Below, in pieces: positions 15,817-23,835 of a DNA stretch of 64,000 nt. Origin of the DNA: Marasmitruncus massiliensis (GTDB lineage Bacteria; Bacillota; Clostridia; Oscillospirales; Ruminococcaceae); contig NZ_FYDE01000003.1 in NCBI RefSeq assembly GCF_900186535.1, forward strand, positions 434,001 to 498,000. Direction: 5' to 3'. The translations under genes and the position numbers were made by a program. The notes below the pieces were generated by a model that made no database searches, was not told where the DNA came from, and saw nothing but the letters and a program-made list of their open reading frames with translations. Numbering within the stretch: the stretch's first letter is position 1; each line of letters starts with the position of its first letter.

Positions 15817-17466
15817 ATGGATCTGTATGACATCCGGAATCAACTCAACGGAGGGAAATCGATTTATGATCTGCATCTGCGGGTAACTTTTTACGCAAGA
15901 GTATCAACAGATAAGGATGAGCAGCTTCATTCCCTGCAAGCCCAGATTCAATATTATTCGGATTTGATCACCGGAACTCCAAACTGGACGTTTGTTGACG
16001 GCTATATCGACGAAGGGATCAGCGGCACAAGCGTCAAGAAGCGAGAGAGTTTTTTAAACATGATTGAGGATGCGAGGCTGAAAAAATTCGACTTCATCAT
16101 TACGAAAGAAATCAGCCGCTTTTCCCGAAACACCGTTGACAGTATCCAATATACGCAGCAGCTGTTAAGCTATGGGGTGGGCGTTCTATTTCAGTCGGAC
16201 AATATCAATACGCTCATGCCGGACTCCGAACTGCGCCTGACAATTATGTCCTCGATTGCCCAGGATGAAGTTCGAAAAACTTCCGAACGTGTAAAATTCG
16301 GGTTTAAGCGTGCGATCGAAAAAGGTGTGGTCCTGGGCAACAACCGGATCTGGGGCTATGTGAAGGATAACGGGCGGCTGGTGGTTGTTGAAAAAGAGGC
16401 AAAACTGATTCAAAAAATTTTTACCATGTACGCAGTGGACGGCCTTGGGATGCGCTCTATTTGTAACTGGCTGACAGAACACGGCATCAAAAATACAAAA
16501 GGGAACGATTTTTCATTCAGTACCATCAAGGGTATTTTGACCAACCCGAAATACAAAGGCTACTACTGTGGCGGAAAGACACATAAATATGACTACAAGC
16601 TCAGCAATGTCAGATACCTTGACCCGACAGAGTGGAAGCTGTACAAAGATGAAACGGGAAGCATTGTGCCTGCGATTGTCAGCGAAGAACTGTGGGAGAA
16701 AGCCAATTCCATTTTACAAACCCGCAGCGCCCGGCAAAGTGCAGAGAATAAAACGAGCTATCAGAATCAATATTCTTTCAGCGGCAAGGTCATCTGTACC
16801 GAACATCAGACGCCTTATTATCGGGCATGCTATCGGTATCCTTCAGGAAGCAAAGAAGTCTGGCAGTGCAGAAAATATACGGAGCAAGGAAAAGCCGGCT
16901 GCAATTCTCCAATTGTTTATACTTCGGAGCTGAATGAAGCGTTGCGGCAGGTAGTTGGACGTGTGGTTCATAATCAAGCCGGAATCATGGAAGATCTGAT
17001 CGGGATCTATTCGGAAATTGACAGCCAGTCAAACGTGCAGGCGGAAATCCTCAGGCAGGAATCGCTGGTGTATGAAATCTCTCAAAAAAAAGACAAATTA
17101 CTTGATTTAAGCATGAAAGGCAGACTGTCTGATAACGAATTTGAAGTTCGGAACAATCAATTCAATGTGGAGCTTTCCGATCTGCAGAACAGGATTGCCG
17201 GCTTGCGGCAGCAGGAGGCTCAAAACAGGGGGCAATCTTTGCCGGCCGAAGAACTGCGCGGTTTGATCGCTGAGGAGCTGAATTTTGAGGATGGCTTCAA
17301 CAATCAAATCGTGGACAGCCTGCTGGAGCGGATTGAGGTTGACCACACAGATCAAAAAAATGAAATCAGGCTGAAAATAATACTGAAAGTAATCCCGGAA
17401 AAGCTCCTTTTTCTAATCCGGCGCGCCCGTTCAGAGACTTCTGTTTGTTACATACCATACATATGA
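15817..17466 (+). CDS. large serine recombinase of the spoIVA element
   Basis: ATG at 15817 is preferred because AGGGGTG lies upstream. ATG at 15784 would add 11 residues without a ribosome site. The 549 residues show the resolvase catalytic domain (YARVSTD with Ser30, IDEGISGTSVKKRESF, TKEISRFSRNTVD). The recombinase domain follows (GYVKDNGRLVVVEKEAKLIQ..., GILTNPKYKGYY), then a zinc-ribbon-like region (CTEHQTPYYRACYRY, QCRKYTEQGKAGCNSP), and a coiled coil at about 420-510. Layout is that of SpoIVCA/skin and TnpX-type enzymes. Its last codons and stop run through the attR core, so excision would replace its stop and add 21 residues before the next one. Confidence 0.95.
   Translation: MDLYDIRNQLNGGKSIYDLHLRVTFYARVSTDKDEQLHSLQAQIQYYSDLITGTPNWTFVDGYIDEGISGTSVKKRESFLNMIEDARLKKFDFIITKEISRFSRNTVDSIQYTQQLLSYGVGVLFQSDNINTLMPDSELRLTIMSSIAQDEVRKTSERVKFGFKRAIEKGVVLGNNRIWGYVKDNGRLVVVEKEAKLIQKIFTMYAVDGLGMRSICNWLTEHGIKNTKGNDFSFSTIKGILTNPKYKGYYCGGKTHKYDYKLSNVRYLDPTEWKLYKDETGSIVPAIVSEELWEKANSILQTRSARQSAENKTSYQNQYSFSGKVICTEHQTPYYRACYRYPSGSKEVWQCRKYTEQGKAGCNSPIVYTSELNEALRQVVGRVVHNQAGIMEDLIGIYSEIDSQSNVQAEILRQESLVYEISQKKDKLLDLSMKGRLSDNEFEVRNNQFNVELSDLQNRIAGLRQQEAQNRGQSLPAEELRGLIAEELNFEDGFNNQIVDSLLERIEVDHTDQKNEIRLKIILKVIPEKLLFLIRRARSETSVCYIPYI
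17439..17464. other. attR of the spoIVA element
   Basis: The element arm ttctgtttgttacatacc (17439-17456) abuts core ATACATAT (17457-17464), after which spoIVA resumes with GATGGCCGCC. The arm is the inverted partner of the attL arm. Confidence 0.85.
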
Positions 17467-17738
17467 TGGCCGCCAATATCACCACGGAAGTTTCCCCGAT
17501 AGTAGGCAGCGAAAAGCAGAGCGAAGAATTGGTGCGTTACCTGCTGCATGAGTTCGAGGAAAGCCCGCAGAAAATCTGGGAAAGCAATATTTTCGGCAAA
17601 AGCCTGCATGAACTGGTCAATGAAGGTTTGCACAACAAACTGAACCGGATGCCCGGCGATGCCAGAATGAAGCTCCAGGAAACCATTGAACGTATCATCA
17701 ATGAAGGCTGCACAGGGCTTATCTGCATTATTATCTAG
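17465..17738 (+). CDS. spoIVA: spoIVA 3' part (C-terminal 91 residues)
   Basis: The reading continues SpoIVA exactly where the 5' part stops: MMAANITTEVSPIVGSEKQS, then KIWESNIFGKSLHELVNEGL and the closing INEGCTGLICIII. This C-terminal region in the family contributes to polymerisation and to localisation with SpoVM. The codons have no obvious start site of their own, and the first ATG lacks a ribosome site. It probably makes protein only after rejoining to 11076-12280. The sequence is conserved and free of stops, in contrast to the decayed second copy at 31963-32150. That suggests it is under selection in the rejoined gene. Confidence 0.93.
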
Positions 17739-17801
17739 CGGCGCAGATTGGTCCATTGGCGCGGCAAGGCGCTTCCGCAATTCAGCGGAAGCGCCTTTTA
17801 T
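17613..17801. repeat. left copy of spoIVA 3'-end direct repeat
   Basis: 189 bases covering the last ~42 codons of spoIVA and its terminator recur at 31963-32150 with 10 mismatches and one deleted base. Together the copies bracket a 14-kb island. Confidence 0.9.
17767..17799 (+). terminator. spoIVA terminator
   Basis: An 11-bp stem (aggcgcttccg / cggaagcgcct) with an 8-base loop and TTTT follows the spoIVA stop by 28 bases. Confidence 0.9.
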
Positions 17802-17813
17802 TTAATTCATTCG

Positions 17814-18143
17814 TTAAAAGTGGCTGCATTTTTTCGTTGGTTTTCTCCCTATGCTGTGTTTGCTGAAATCATCATCGATACCCAGTTCCCTGCATACCTG
17901 ATCAATGATGGCGTCTTTTTGTAATTTGATGAATCTGCTGTACACCGTTTGCCATGGCCCATATCTTTCCGGCAGGTCCCGCCAGGCAGCCCCGCTTTTT
18001 AAAATCCATAAAATAGCGTTCAACATTTTCTGATTGTCCTTCTTTGGACGGCCCTTTTGTCCGGTCCGTTCGGGGGGCAGCAGATTTTTTATATTTTCCC
18101 ACTGTGTGTCGGTAAGTTCATAACGTCTTTGAAAGGTTGACAT
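17814..18143 (-). pseudogene. IS5-family transposase fragment
   Basis: This 109-residue frame starts well (RRYELTDTQWENIKNLLPP, GRPKKDNQKMLNAILWILKS, GAAWRDLPERYGPWQTVYSRF), which is the N-terminal helix-turn-helix half of IS5/IS1380-like transposases. It then ends in an unrelated basic tail instead of the DDE catalytic domain. No matching second ORF or terminal inverted repeats were found nearby. It is a remnant abutting the first spoIVA tail copy, at the left border of the 14-kb island, and may mark how that segment was brought in or trimmed. Confidence 0.8.
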
Positions 18144-18198
18144 TTCGCTATCCTCCGTATTTTATATATTGGGCAGATTCTTCAGGCTCTCCGATTTG

Positions 18199-18399
18199 TC
18201 AGGAGCACTGAGTTATGCTGCAAATGCAATTTGACATAAAAATAGCGTGAACCAATTTATTTGCATTTCTGTAAATATCTTGGTTCACGCATTTTATGGC
18301 CTTGTTTATTTGGATACCTTTCGCTTGGGATAATTTTTTCATAATACAGCGGGCGATGTATTGTATGCGATCCGCCCGCCAGGCTGGACCACGTTTCAT
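18199..18399 (-). CDS. 66-aa basic protein of unknown function
   Basis: The family is not recognised. The case for a real gene is an ideal TTAAGGAGG site seven bases before the ATG. The product is basic with several Cys residues (RIQYIARCIMKKLSQ, AIKCVNQDIYRN). It lies alone between an IS remnant and the organic-acid operon, on the opposite strand. It may be a relic of a larger gene. Confidence 0.4.
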   Translation of the reverse strand: MKRGPAWRADRIQYIARCIMKKLSQAKGIQINKAIKCVNQDIYRNANKLVHAIFMSNCICSITQCS

Positions 18400-18800
18400 T
18401 ATCTATCCTCCTTAAGTTTTGATGAAACAGTATTCGAGTTTCTTGTCCCCCTTTATTAAATTCATAAAGCACTTGTGATTAATAGATATATTATTTATAT
18501 CACCGAAGAATAATTTTGTCAATTATTTCAACTTTCATTATCGCCAAATACTATAGAATTAGCCCATGTTTGAAAAATGATCAATCACAAAAATATCAGG
18601 AAAAATTCGTCAGTTTGCAGCAAATGTGTTTTGCATTATTGAACACAAGCTGTTTAAAGTTGTCAGGAACCGAATGGTATGCGCCGGAAAGCACAGACTT
18701 TGACGCGTTCCGTATAACACGGCCATAAGGAATTTTTCAGACCGGAAAAGCGGTTTTTATTTTCAAACATGGTTCCGGCCGGAGAGCAAAAATGAAATGA
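18400..18800. other. non-coding stretch
   Basis: About 400 AT-rich bases without an ORF supported by a ribosome site, and no recognisable RNA gene. The region looks like decayed junction DNA between the IS remnant and the catabolic operon. Confidence 0.4.
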
Positions 18801-18829
18801 TTGACAGGGTAATTTTGTAATGTTATAGT
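18801..18829 (+). promoter_or_regulatory. sigma-A promoter of the organic-acid operon
   Basis: TTGACA (18801-18806) and TATAGT (18824-18829) with a 17-base spacer lie about 170 bases ahead of the first gene. A 9-bp inverted repeat acatccgac / gtcggatgt (18848-18878) lies in the leader and could be an operator or an RNA hairpin. Confidence 0.75.
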
Positions 18830-18997
18830 CAAAAACATGGATGGCGCACATCCGACAGCGAAAGGCTTCGTCGGATGTACTGTTATCCCCAAAAGTTCGC
18901 GGATGCTAAGGGGGGACAATCATTCAGCGCTGGCTTTACCAATGGAAAGTCTACTGCCAGGTAACAAAGTTTAAACAAAATAAGAGGAGGCCAGGAT

Positions 18998-19717
18998 ATG
19001 AGAATTGATCCTGCAAGGTGTTTGGGTTGTAACCGATGCGTCGATTACTGCATGTTAAACTGTATATCGAAAGCGGATAATATCTGTACAATCAAGGAAG
19101 AAGAATGCGTGGATTGCGGTGTTTGCCTAAGAGCAAATGTATGCCCGGTCCACGCTATTTTTATGCCTGAAGAGTGTTATGAGTATCCGCGTGCCGTACG
19201 CATGCAGTTCAGTGACCCGGGCGTTCAGCATCCCGCTCTTAAAGCTTGGGGACGCGGGACAGAGGAAGCAAAAACAAATGATGTCACCGGAAAATTTGGC
19301 AAAGGGGAATACGGCCTCCTGCTGGAATTCGGAAGGCCCTGTACCGGAACCAGATTCACTGAGGTCGAGAAGGTCACGGTTGCCATGCGTAAGCTGGGCA
19401 TTCCCATTCTCGAAGACAACCCGCTCTACGGCCTTCTGGAATCAGATGATTCCGGGCGGTTCAAAAAAGAATTTGTGAATGAAAAGGTGCTGTCCGCCAT
19501 TCTTGAACTCAGAATTCATGAAGAAGAACTGGAAGAGATCATCGGCACAATCATGCCGCTGCTGGAGAATGTGGACACGGTCGTTTCTGTGGGGCTTGTA
19601 ACCAGGTTCGACGATGACGCAAAGCTTCCTGTCGCGGAAAAGTTGAAAGCAATGGGCTTTACGGTACGCCCCAACGCAAAAATCAATGTGGGTCTTGGGC
19701 GTCCCCTGATCGATTAA
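18998..19717 (+). CDS. two-cluster ferredoxin with a C-terminal domain of unknown function
   Basis: An AGAGGAGG site precedes the ATG. Residues 1-60 bind two [4Fe-4S] clusters: CLGCNRCVDYC and CVDCGVCLRANVCPV. The remaining 180 residues are soluble alpha/beta sequence, with GEYGLLLEFGRPCTGTRF, VEKVTVAMRKLGIP and a closing PNAKINVGLGRP, and no family I can name. As the first gene of the operon it probably passes electrons to or from the flavin/Fe-S reductase at 23836. A complex with the following protein (19737) is plausible because the two are paired 20 bases apart. Confidence 0.7.
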   Translation: MRIDPARCLGCNRCVDYCMLNCISKADNICTIKEEECVDCGVCLRANVCPVHAIFMPEECYEYPRAVRMQFSDPGVQHPALKAWGRGTEEAKTNDVTGKFGKGEYGLLLEFGRPCTGTRFTEVEKVTVAMRKLGIPILEDNPLYGLLESDDSGRFKKEFVNEKVLSAILELRIHEEELEEIIGTIMPLLENVDTVVSVGLVTRFDDDAKLPVAEKLKAMGFTVRPNAKINVGLGRPLID

Positions 19718-19736
19718 CAAGGAGGTTGGACAAGAT

Positions 19737-20372
19737 ATGAGTCATTCTTTGCACCGCTTTGGAACTGTTGAAGATCTTAAAAACGATTTTTGCATCTATG
19801 CCAGATGTGCCCGCGGAGTTAACCGGGATCATCCCGGGGAAAAATTGAGAAGAATTCTGGATATTTACTTATCGGAAGATTTTGTGAATTTTGGTTCCAG
19901 CCATGCTGGAAAAAGTTACGTCAATGGGCTTGATCCCGAGGATTACAAAGAAACATTGGACAATGCTTACGGAATTATTATCTCATTTGCGGACAGAAAC
20001 GCTGTGAAGGGCGTGCTGACCAAGATCCGCGATGCGCAGCTCGGTATTTCCATTGTTGTGAGCGGACTGATCGACGAGGTAGTCAATATAGCGCATGAAT
20101 GTGGGCTCAAACCCCATACCGCAACCCTGTCCCTTGGCATTTTTGGAAATAAATCCCTGCTCCCTAAGGATGAAACCTTGAAGATTACAACCATGTGCGG
20201 CCATTCGCTGATTGGTACTCCGCTTGTGGAATCCACCTGTGAAAAAGTCCGGCAGGCTAAACTGACACCGGAGAAAGCGGCCGAAATTATTGCCAAACCC
20301 TGTACCTGCGGGATATTCAACACCAGAAGATGCGCCGAGTTGATTCGCAAGCAGCTTGAAAACATCAATTGA
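19737..20372 (+). CDS. conserved Cys-containing protein of unknown function
   Basis: This 211-residue soluble protein has no family assignment. Possible metal or cluster ligands are CIYARCARG near the N-terminus, TMCGHSLIG, and a C-terminal KPCTCGIFNTRRC. The middle part has GNKSLLPKDETLKITTMCGH and a Val/Ile-rich core. It follows the ferredoxin gene after a good AAGGAGG site, and the pair probably forms one functional unit with it. A role in redox or in substrate recognition of the pathway is guesswork. Confidence 0.5.
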   Translation: MSHSLHRFGTVEDLKNDFCIYARCARGVNRDHPGEKLRRILDIYLSEDFVNFGSSHAGKSYVNGLDPEDYKETLDNAYGIIISFADRNAVKGVLTKIRDAQLGISIVVSGLIDEVVNIAHECGLKPHTATLSLGIFGNKSLLPKDETLKITTMCGHSLIGTPLVESTCEKVRQAKLTPEKAAEIIAKPCTCGIFNTRRCAELIRKQLENIN

Positions 20373-20511
20373 ATCGGTAAAGATCTTCTGTGGCTATGAT
20401 AGATTGAAGGATGAAGCGCGCCTCCCAGGGAAGTTACGAAGCGGCACACTTGATTTGACAATCTATCTGATATAAACAGCAATTCAAAAAAATCAAATGG
20501 AGGTCTTGAAA

Positions 20512-21570
20512 ATGAAAAGGGTATTAACGCTTATTCTGGCAACTGCTATGATTCTGGCTGTATCCGGATGTTCAAACTCCACGCCGGCCCCCTCCGCGAC
20601 ATCGTCGTCCGCAGGCGCGTCGAAACCCGCGGGAACAGCCGAATCCTCAGCGGCATCCTCGTCGGCGCCTACATGGAAACCCGATAAGCCGATCGATTTT
20701 ATCTGTCAGTCTTCAGCAGGCGGCGGAAGCGATCTGATGGCGAGAACCATTGGAAGCATCATGAACACCAAGGGCATTATTGACCAGCCGTTTGTCGTGC
20801 AGAACCTGACCGGCTCAGGCGGTGTTCAGGCATTCAACTATACCCAGAAGCAGGCGGGCAACCCTTATGTCATGCAAACCGTCAATTCCGCATTCTTTGT
20901 CGCGCCCATCACCGGAAACATTGACAAAAACTACAAGGATTACACGACTCTCGCGGTAATCGGAACCGACCCGAACGTTCTGTGCGCTCCGGCCGATTCC
21001 CCCTACAATACGATTGAAGACGTTGTGGAAGCCGCCAAGGCCGATCCGAAGGGTCTGAGCATCTGTATCGGTAACGCCGGTTCGTCCGGTTCCGCCTGTT
21101 CCATCATCTTTGAAGGTGCGGCGGGCATCGAAATGACACAGGTGCCTTTTGAGGGCGGCGGCGACGGACTTACTGCGGTTATGGGCAGTCAGGTTGATTT
21201 CTCCTGGCAGAATATCGGAGAAGTAGTTGGTCCGGTTGAAAGCGGCCTGATGAAAGTGATTGCCATCGCGGCAGAGGAACGGTCCGACGCCTTCCCCGAT
21301 GTCCCCACTTTTAAAGAATTAGGTTATGATGTCGTTTATGAAGTCCCCAGAGGGATCGTCGGGCCTCCCGATATGCCGCCCGAAGCAGTTGCATTTTATA
21401 CCGATGCGCTGGAAAAGCTCAATACAACCGATGAGTGGCAGAAAAACTATATCGAAGCCAATTTCATATTCCCAAGATTTGCGGTGGGAAATGAAGCTCT
21501 GCAGATCTTTGACGAGTTTTACAACGATACCTACAACATTTTCGACAAAATCGGCTTAGCGGTCCACTAA
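20512..21570 (+). CDS. tctC: tripartite tricarboxylate transporter substrate-binding lipoprotein (TctC/Bug family)
   Basis: ATG at 20512 has GGAGG ten bases upstream. A second ATG five codons earlier overlaps that site. The 352-residue product starts with a lipoprotein signal (ILAVSGC, Cys ~20) and an Ala/Ser/Pro linker. The Bug-type binding protein follows: PIDFICQSSAGGGSDLMAR, GSGGVQAFNYTQ, FEGGGDGLTAVMG and the RGIVGPPDMPPEAV motif. It captures an organic acid outside the cell for the TctAB membrane part encoded next. Substrate is not readable from sequence. Di- and tricarboxylates are usual. Confidence 0.9.
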   Translation: MKRVLTLILATAMILAVSGCSNSTPAPSATSSSAGASKPAGTAESSAASSSAPTWKPDKPIDFICQSSAGGGSDLMARTIGSIMNTKGIIDQPFVVQNLTGSGGVQAFNYTQKQAGNPYVMQTVNSAFFVAPITGNIDKNYKDYTTLAVIGTDPNVLCAPADSPYNTIEDVVEAAKADPKGLSICIGNAGSSGSACSIIFEGAAGIEMTQVPFEGGGDGLTAVMGSQVDFSWQNIGEVVGPVESGLMKVIAIAAEERSDAFPDVPTFKELGYDVVYEVPRGIVGPPDMPPEAVAFYTDALEKLNTTDEWQKNYIEANFIFPRFAVGNEALQIFDEFYNDTYNIFDKIGLAVH

Positions 21571-21773
21571 AACAGGGACTGCCAGATCCCATAGTGTCTG
21601 TAAACTAAATGGCGGAACGCGGCTATAAAGTCGGCCGCCTTCCGCCTGACAATCTGTGGGCATGGTAAAGGTGCGTCCACATAACAGCGAAATTTTTATT
21701 AACCGATAGTTGCCAAAACTTGTTGGAGGTGAATGACATTCGCAACAGGGATCACCTGTTGTAATGCAATGAT
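21571..21773 (+). other. gap between tctC and tctB with hairpin
   Basis: An imperfect inverted repeat (ggcggaacgcggc / gccgccttccgcc, about 21610-21648) without a T run lies here. It could stabilise the abundant binding-protein mRNA relative to the membrane genes, a common arrangement in binding-protein operons. Confidence 0.4.
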
Positions 21774-21780
21774 ATGGTAA
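21733..21780 (+). CDS. 15-residue overlapping leader ORF before tctB
   Basis: The only strong ribosome site here (TTGGAGGTGA) fits an ATG at 21733 that encodes 15 residues and stops at 21778-21780, four bases inside tctB. tctB itself has no good site, so its translation may depend on ribosomes terminating on this short ORF. It may be purely a coupling device. Confidence 0.35.
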   Translation: MTFATGITCCNAMIW

Positions 21781-22226
21781 AAAGTAAAGACCTGTGGCTG
21801 GGCATATTTTGTCTTTTAGGCGGAACCGCACTATACTTTTATTCTTCAAATTATGATAATTTTTCTTATGATGTTGTGGGCGGCGGCGGATTTCCCCGGC
21901 TTCTTGCAATCATAATTTTTGCCTGTGGGCTGTTAATTGGCGCGGAAGTCTTTTTTAAGCGTAAAAACACAACAGAATCAAAGAAAGCTCCGGGTAACTA
22001 TGGTGCGGCAATTAAAATGTTCGTAAGCGTACTGGTTTATATTATGATTCTGACACATGTCGGGTACGTTGTATCCACTTTGGCGCTGACAGCAGTGCTT
22101 TTGTATATACAAAATGTAAAAGACATTAAAAAACTGGCGCTGTATTCGGTTGTGATTGTTGCCGCGCTTTACTTGCTGTTCAGGGTAGTTCTCGCGGTAA
22201 AACTTCCGACCGGCATCCTGATATAA
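21774..22226 (+). CDS. tctB: TctB-like small membrane subunit
   Basis: This 150-residue protein has four hydrophobic segments (about residues 7-25, 40-60, 80-110 and 118-140). Its VVGGGGFPRLLAIIIFACG stretch is typical of TctB proteins of the tripartite tricarboxylate transporters. It lies in the canonical order C-B-A. The start has no clear ribosome site of its own (see the leader ORF at 21733). Confidence 0.85.
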   Translation: MVKSKDLWLGIFCLLGGTALYFYSSNYDNFSYDVVGGGGFPRLLAIIIFACGLLIGAEVFFKRKNTTESKKAPGNYGAAIKMFVSVLVYIMILTHVGYVVSTLALTAVLLYIQNVKDIKKLALYSVVIVAALYLLFRVVLAVKLPTGILI

Positions 22227-22242
22227 TGAGGAGGGAGTAAAA

Positions 22243-23760
22243 TTGGATAAATTTTTAATTGGAGTCCAGGCTGCCTGTTCATTATCGTCATTGTTTTTTA
22301 TAGCAGTCGGTGTGGTGGCGGGAATCCTGGGCGGGGCTATGCCGGGAATCAACGCATCAATCACCACCGCGCTTCTGCTGCCGTTCACCTATCGAATGGG
22401 GCCGACTCAGGCACTGATGCTTCTTGTAGGCGTATATATAGGCGTGCAGTATGGCGGTTCTATCCCCGCGATTCTGATTGGCACCCCGGGAACGCCGTCG
22501 GCCGGTGCAACCCTTTTGGACGGATATCCGCTAAGGCAGCAGGGAAAGGCGGGAACAGCGCTGTACACCGCGCTGTCTGCCAGCACTATCGGTAATCTAA
22601 TCAGCGGCATCGTGCTGATTCTGGTGGCGCTTCCGGTGGCTAAAATGGCGCTTTCGTTCGGCCCGGCGGAGTATTTCAGTCTGGGCGTTTTAGGATTGAC
22701 CCTCATTGCCGGCCTTACGGAGAAAAATGTTGTAAAAGGCATTCTTGCCGGTGCGCTGGGCCTTTTCCTGTCAACAATCGGTATTGATCAGTTTCTGGGC
22801 ATGCCCCGCTTTGCTTTCGGGAGCCTTGACCTGGCGCAGGGTATCGACCTTGTGCCCGCAATGATGGGCCTGTTCGCAATGGGCATGATGCTGCAGGACT
22901 TTTTCAAGCCCGTACATCTGGATTCTGTGAATGAAAAAATCAAACTGACACCGCTTTCCGGCAAGGAGTTTAAACAGATTCTTCCAACCAGTGCATTTTC
23001 CGGGCTTCTCGGCACGGTCATCGGTGCGCTGCCCGGTGCCGGGGCAGCGATTGCGAGCTATATCGCTTACAATCAGGTAAAGCAGTTTTCGAAGCACCCG
23101 GAAAAATTCGGAACCGGATGTATTGAAGGTATCGCTGCTTCCGAAGCCTCTAATAACGGCGTTACGGGCGGTGCCCTGATCCCAATGCTTGGACTTGGAA
23201 TTCCGGGATCGGGCACGACGGCGGTTATCCTGAGCGCATTGGTAATACACGGTGTGCGCCCTGGCCCGAACCTTTTTATCAGCCAGCCGGAAATCCCCTA
23301 TGGTATTTTTATCGCGGTTTTTATCGGTACTTTCTTTATGTTCGTTTTTGGTCTCCTGTATACCAGGATGTTTGTAAAAATTGTCATGCTGCCCCAGCCT
23401 TTGCTGAATGCCGCCATTATTGCGATCGTTTTAACCGGCGCTTATGCGGTGGACAGGGATATCTTTAATCTTTATCTGGTACTTGGCCTTGGTGTTATCA
23501 GCTTTATTTTGAGGCAGTTCAAGGTGCCCATCACGCCTATGGTCCTTGGAATGGTTCTCGGCGAAATTGTCGAAGCCTCCATGAGGCGCGCGCTTGCGAT
23601 TTCCCTGGGGGACTGGTCCACTTTCTTTACCAGACCAATCAGCGCCGGCCTCATGATATTGGCCCTGGTGATGCTCGTTTGGACGCTCTACAGATCCTAC
23701 CGTACGCCTAAGACAAAGAAAACAGAAGAGGCTGCTGTTGCGAGCACAGCCTCAAATTAA
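22243..23760 (+). CDS. tctA: TctA large membrane subunit
   Basis: This 505-residue protein starts at TTG after GAGGAGGGAG. About 11-12 membrane segments are predicted. Family motifs are GVVAGILGGAMPGINASITT, GVQYGGSIPAILIGTPGTP and the mirrored GALPGAGAAIASYIAYNQ, with GIAASEASNNGVTGGALIP-MLGLGIPGSGTTAV. This is the cation-coupled channel of the tripartite tricarboxylate system. The complete C-B-A set is intact. Confidence 0.93.
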   Translation: MDKFLIGVQAACSLSSLFFIAVGVVAGILGGAMPGINASITTALLLPFTYRMGPTQALMLLVGVYIGVQYGGSIPAILIGTPGTPSAGATLLDGYPLRQQGKAGTALYTALSASTIGNLISGIVLILVALPVAKMALSFGPAEYFSLGVLGLTLIAGLTEKNVVKGILAGALGLFLSTIGIDQFLGMPRFAFGSLDLAQGIDLVPAMMGLFAMGMMLQDFFKPVHLDSVNEKIKLTPLSGKEFKQILPTSAFSGLLGTVIGALPGAGAAIASYIAYNQVKQFSKHPEKFGTGCIEGIAASEASNNGVTGGALIPMLGLGIPGSGTTAVILSALVIHGVRPGPNLFISQPEIPYGIFIAVFIGTFFMFVFGLLYTRMFVKIVMLPQPLLNAAIIAIVLTGAYAVDRDIFNLYLVLGLGVISFILRQFKVPITPMVLGMVLGEIVEASMRRALAISLGDWSTFFTRPISAGLMILALVMLVWTLYRSYRTPKTKKTEEAAVASTASN

Positions 23761-23835
23761 AACACGTTTTAAAAGATGCTTGCAACACGGCAACCCAATA
23801 TTTTTTAGTTAGTTTAGAGAAAGCGAGAAAAGAGA

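Larger units (their letters stand above)
12273..17464 (+). mobile_element. skin-like intervening element in spoIVA (5,184 bp)
   Basis: The segment between two ATACATAT cores (12273-12280 and 17457-17464) separates the two halves of spoIVA. It carries a 64-aa ORF, a T-box leader, ilvD, a BASS transporter and a serine recombinase, all on the plus strand. Removing one core plus the intervening DNA leaves 1,205 + 274 = 1,479 bases from the spoIVA ATG to its stop. That is exactly 493 codons in frame, with the expected protein sequence across the joint (SIH then MMAAN). A 492-residue SpoIVA is what I recall for Bacillus subtilis. Excision itself has not been observed here. Confidence 0.92.

Noticed and set aside
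11076-17738. spoIVA break as a simple assembly chimera
   Set aside because: Precise shared core, symmetric arms, a recombinase at the end and an in-frame 492-codon product on rejoining are not expected from a random misjoin.
18516-18728. 70-codon plus-strand frame in the gap before the ferredoxin
   Set aside because: No ribosome site and no recognisable sequence.
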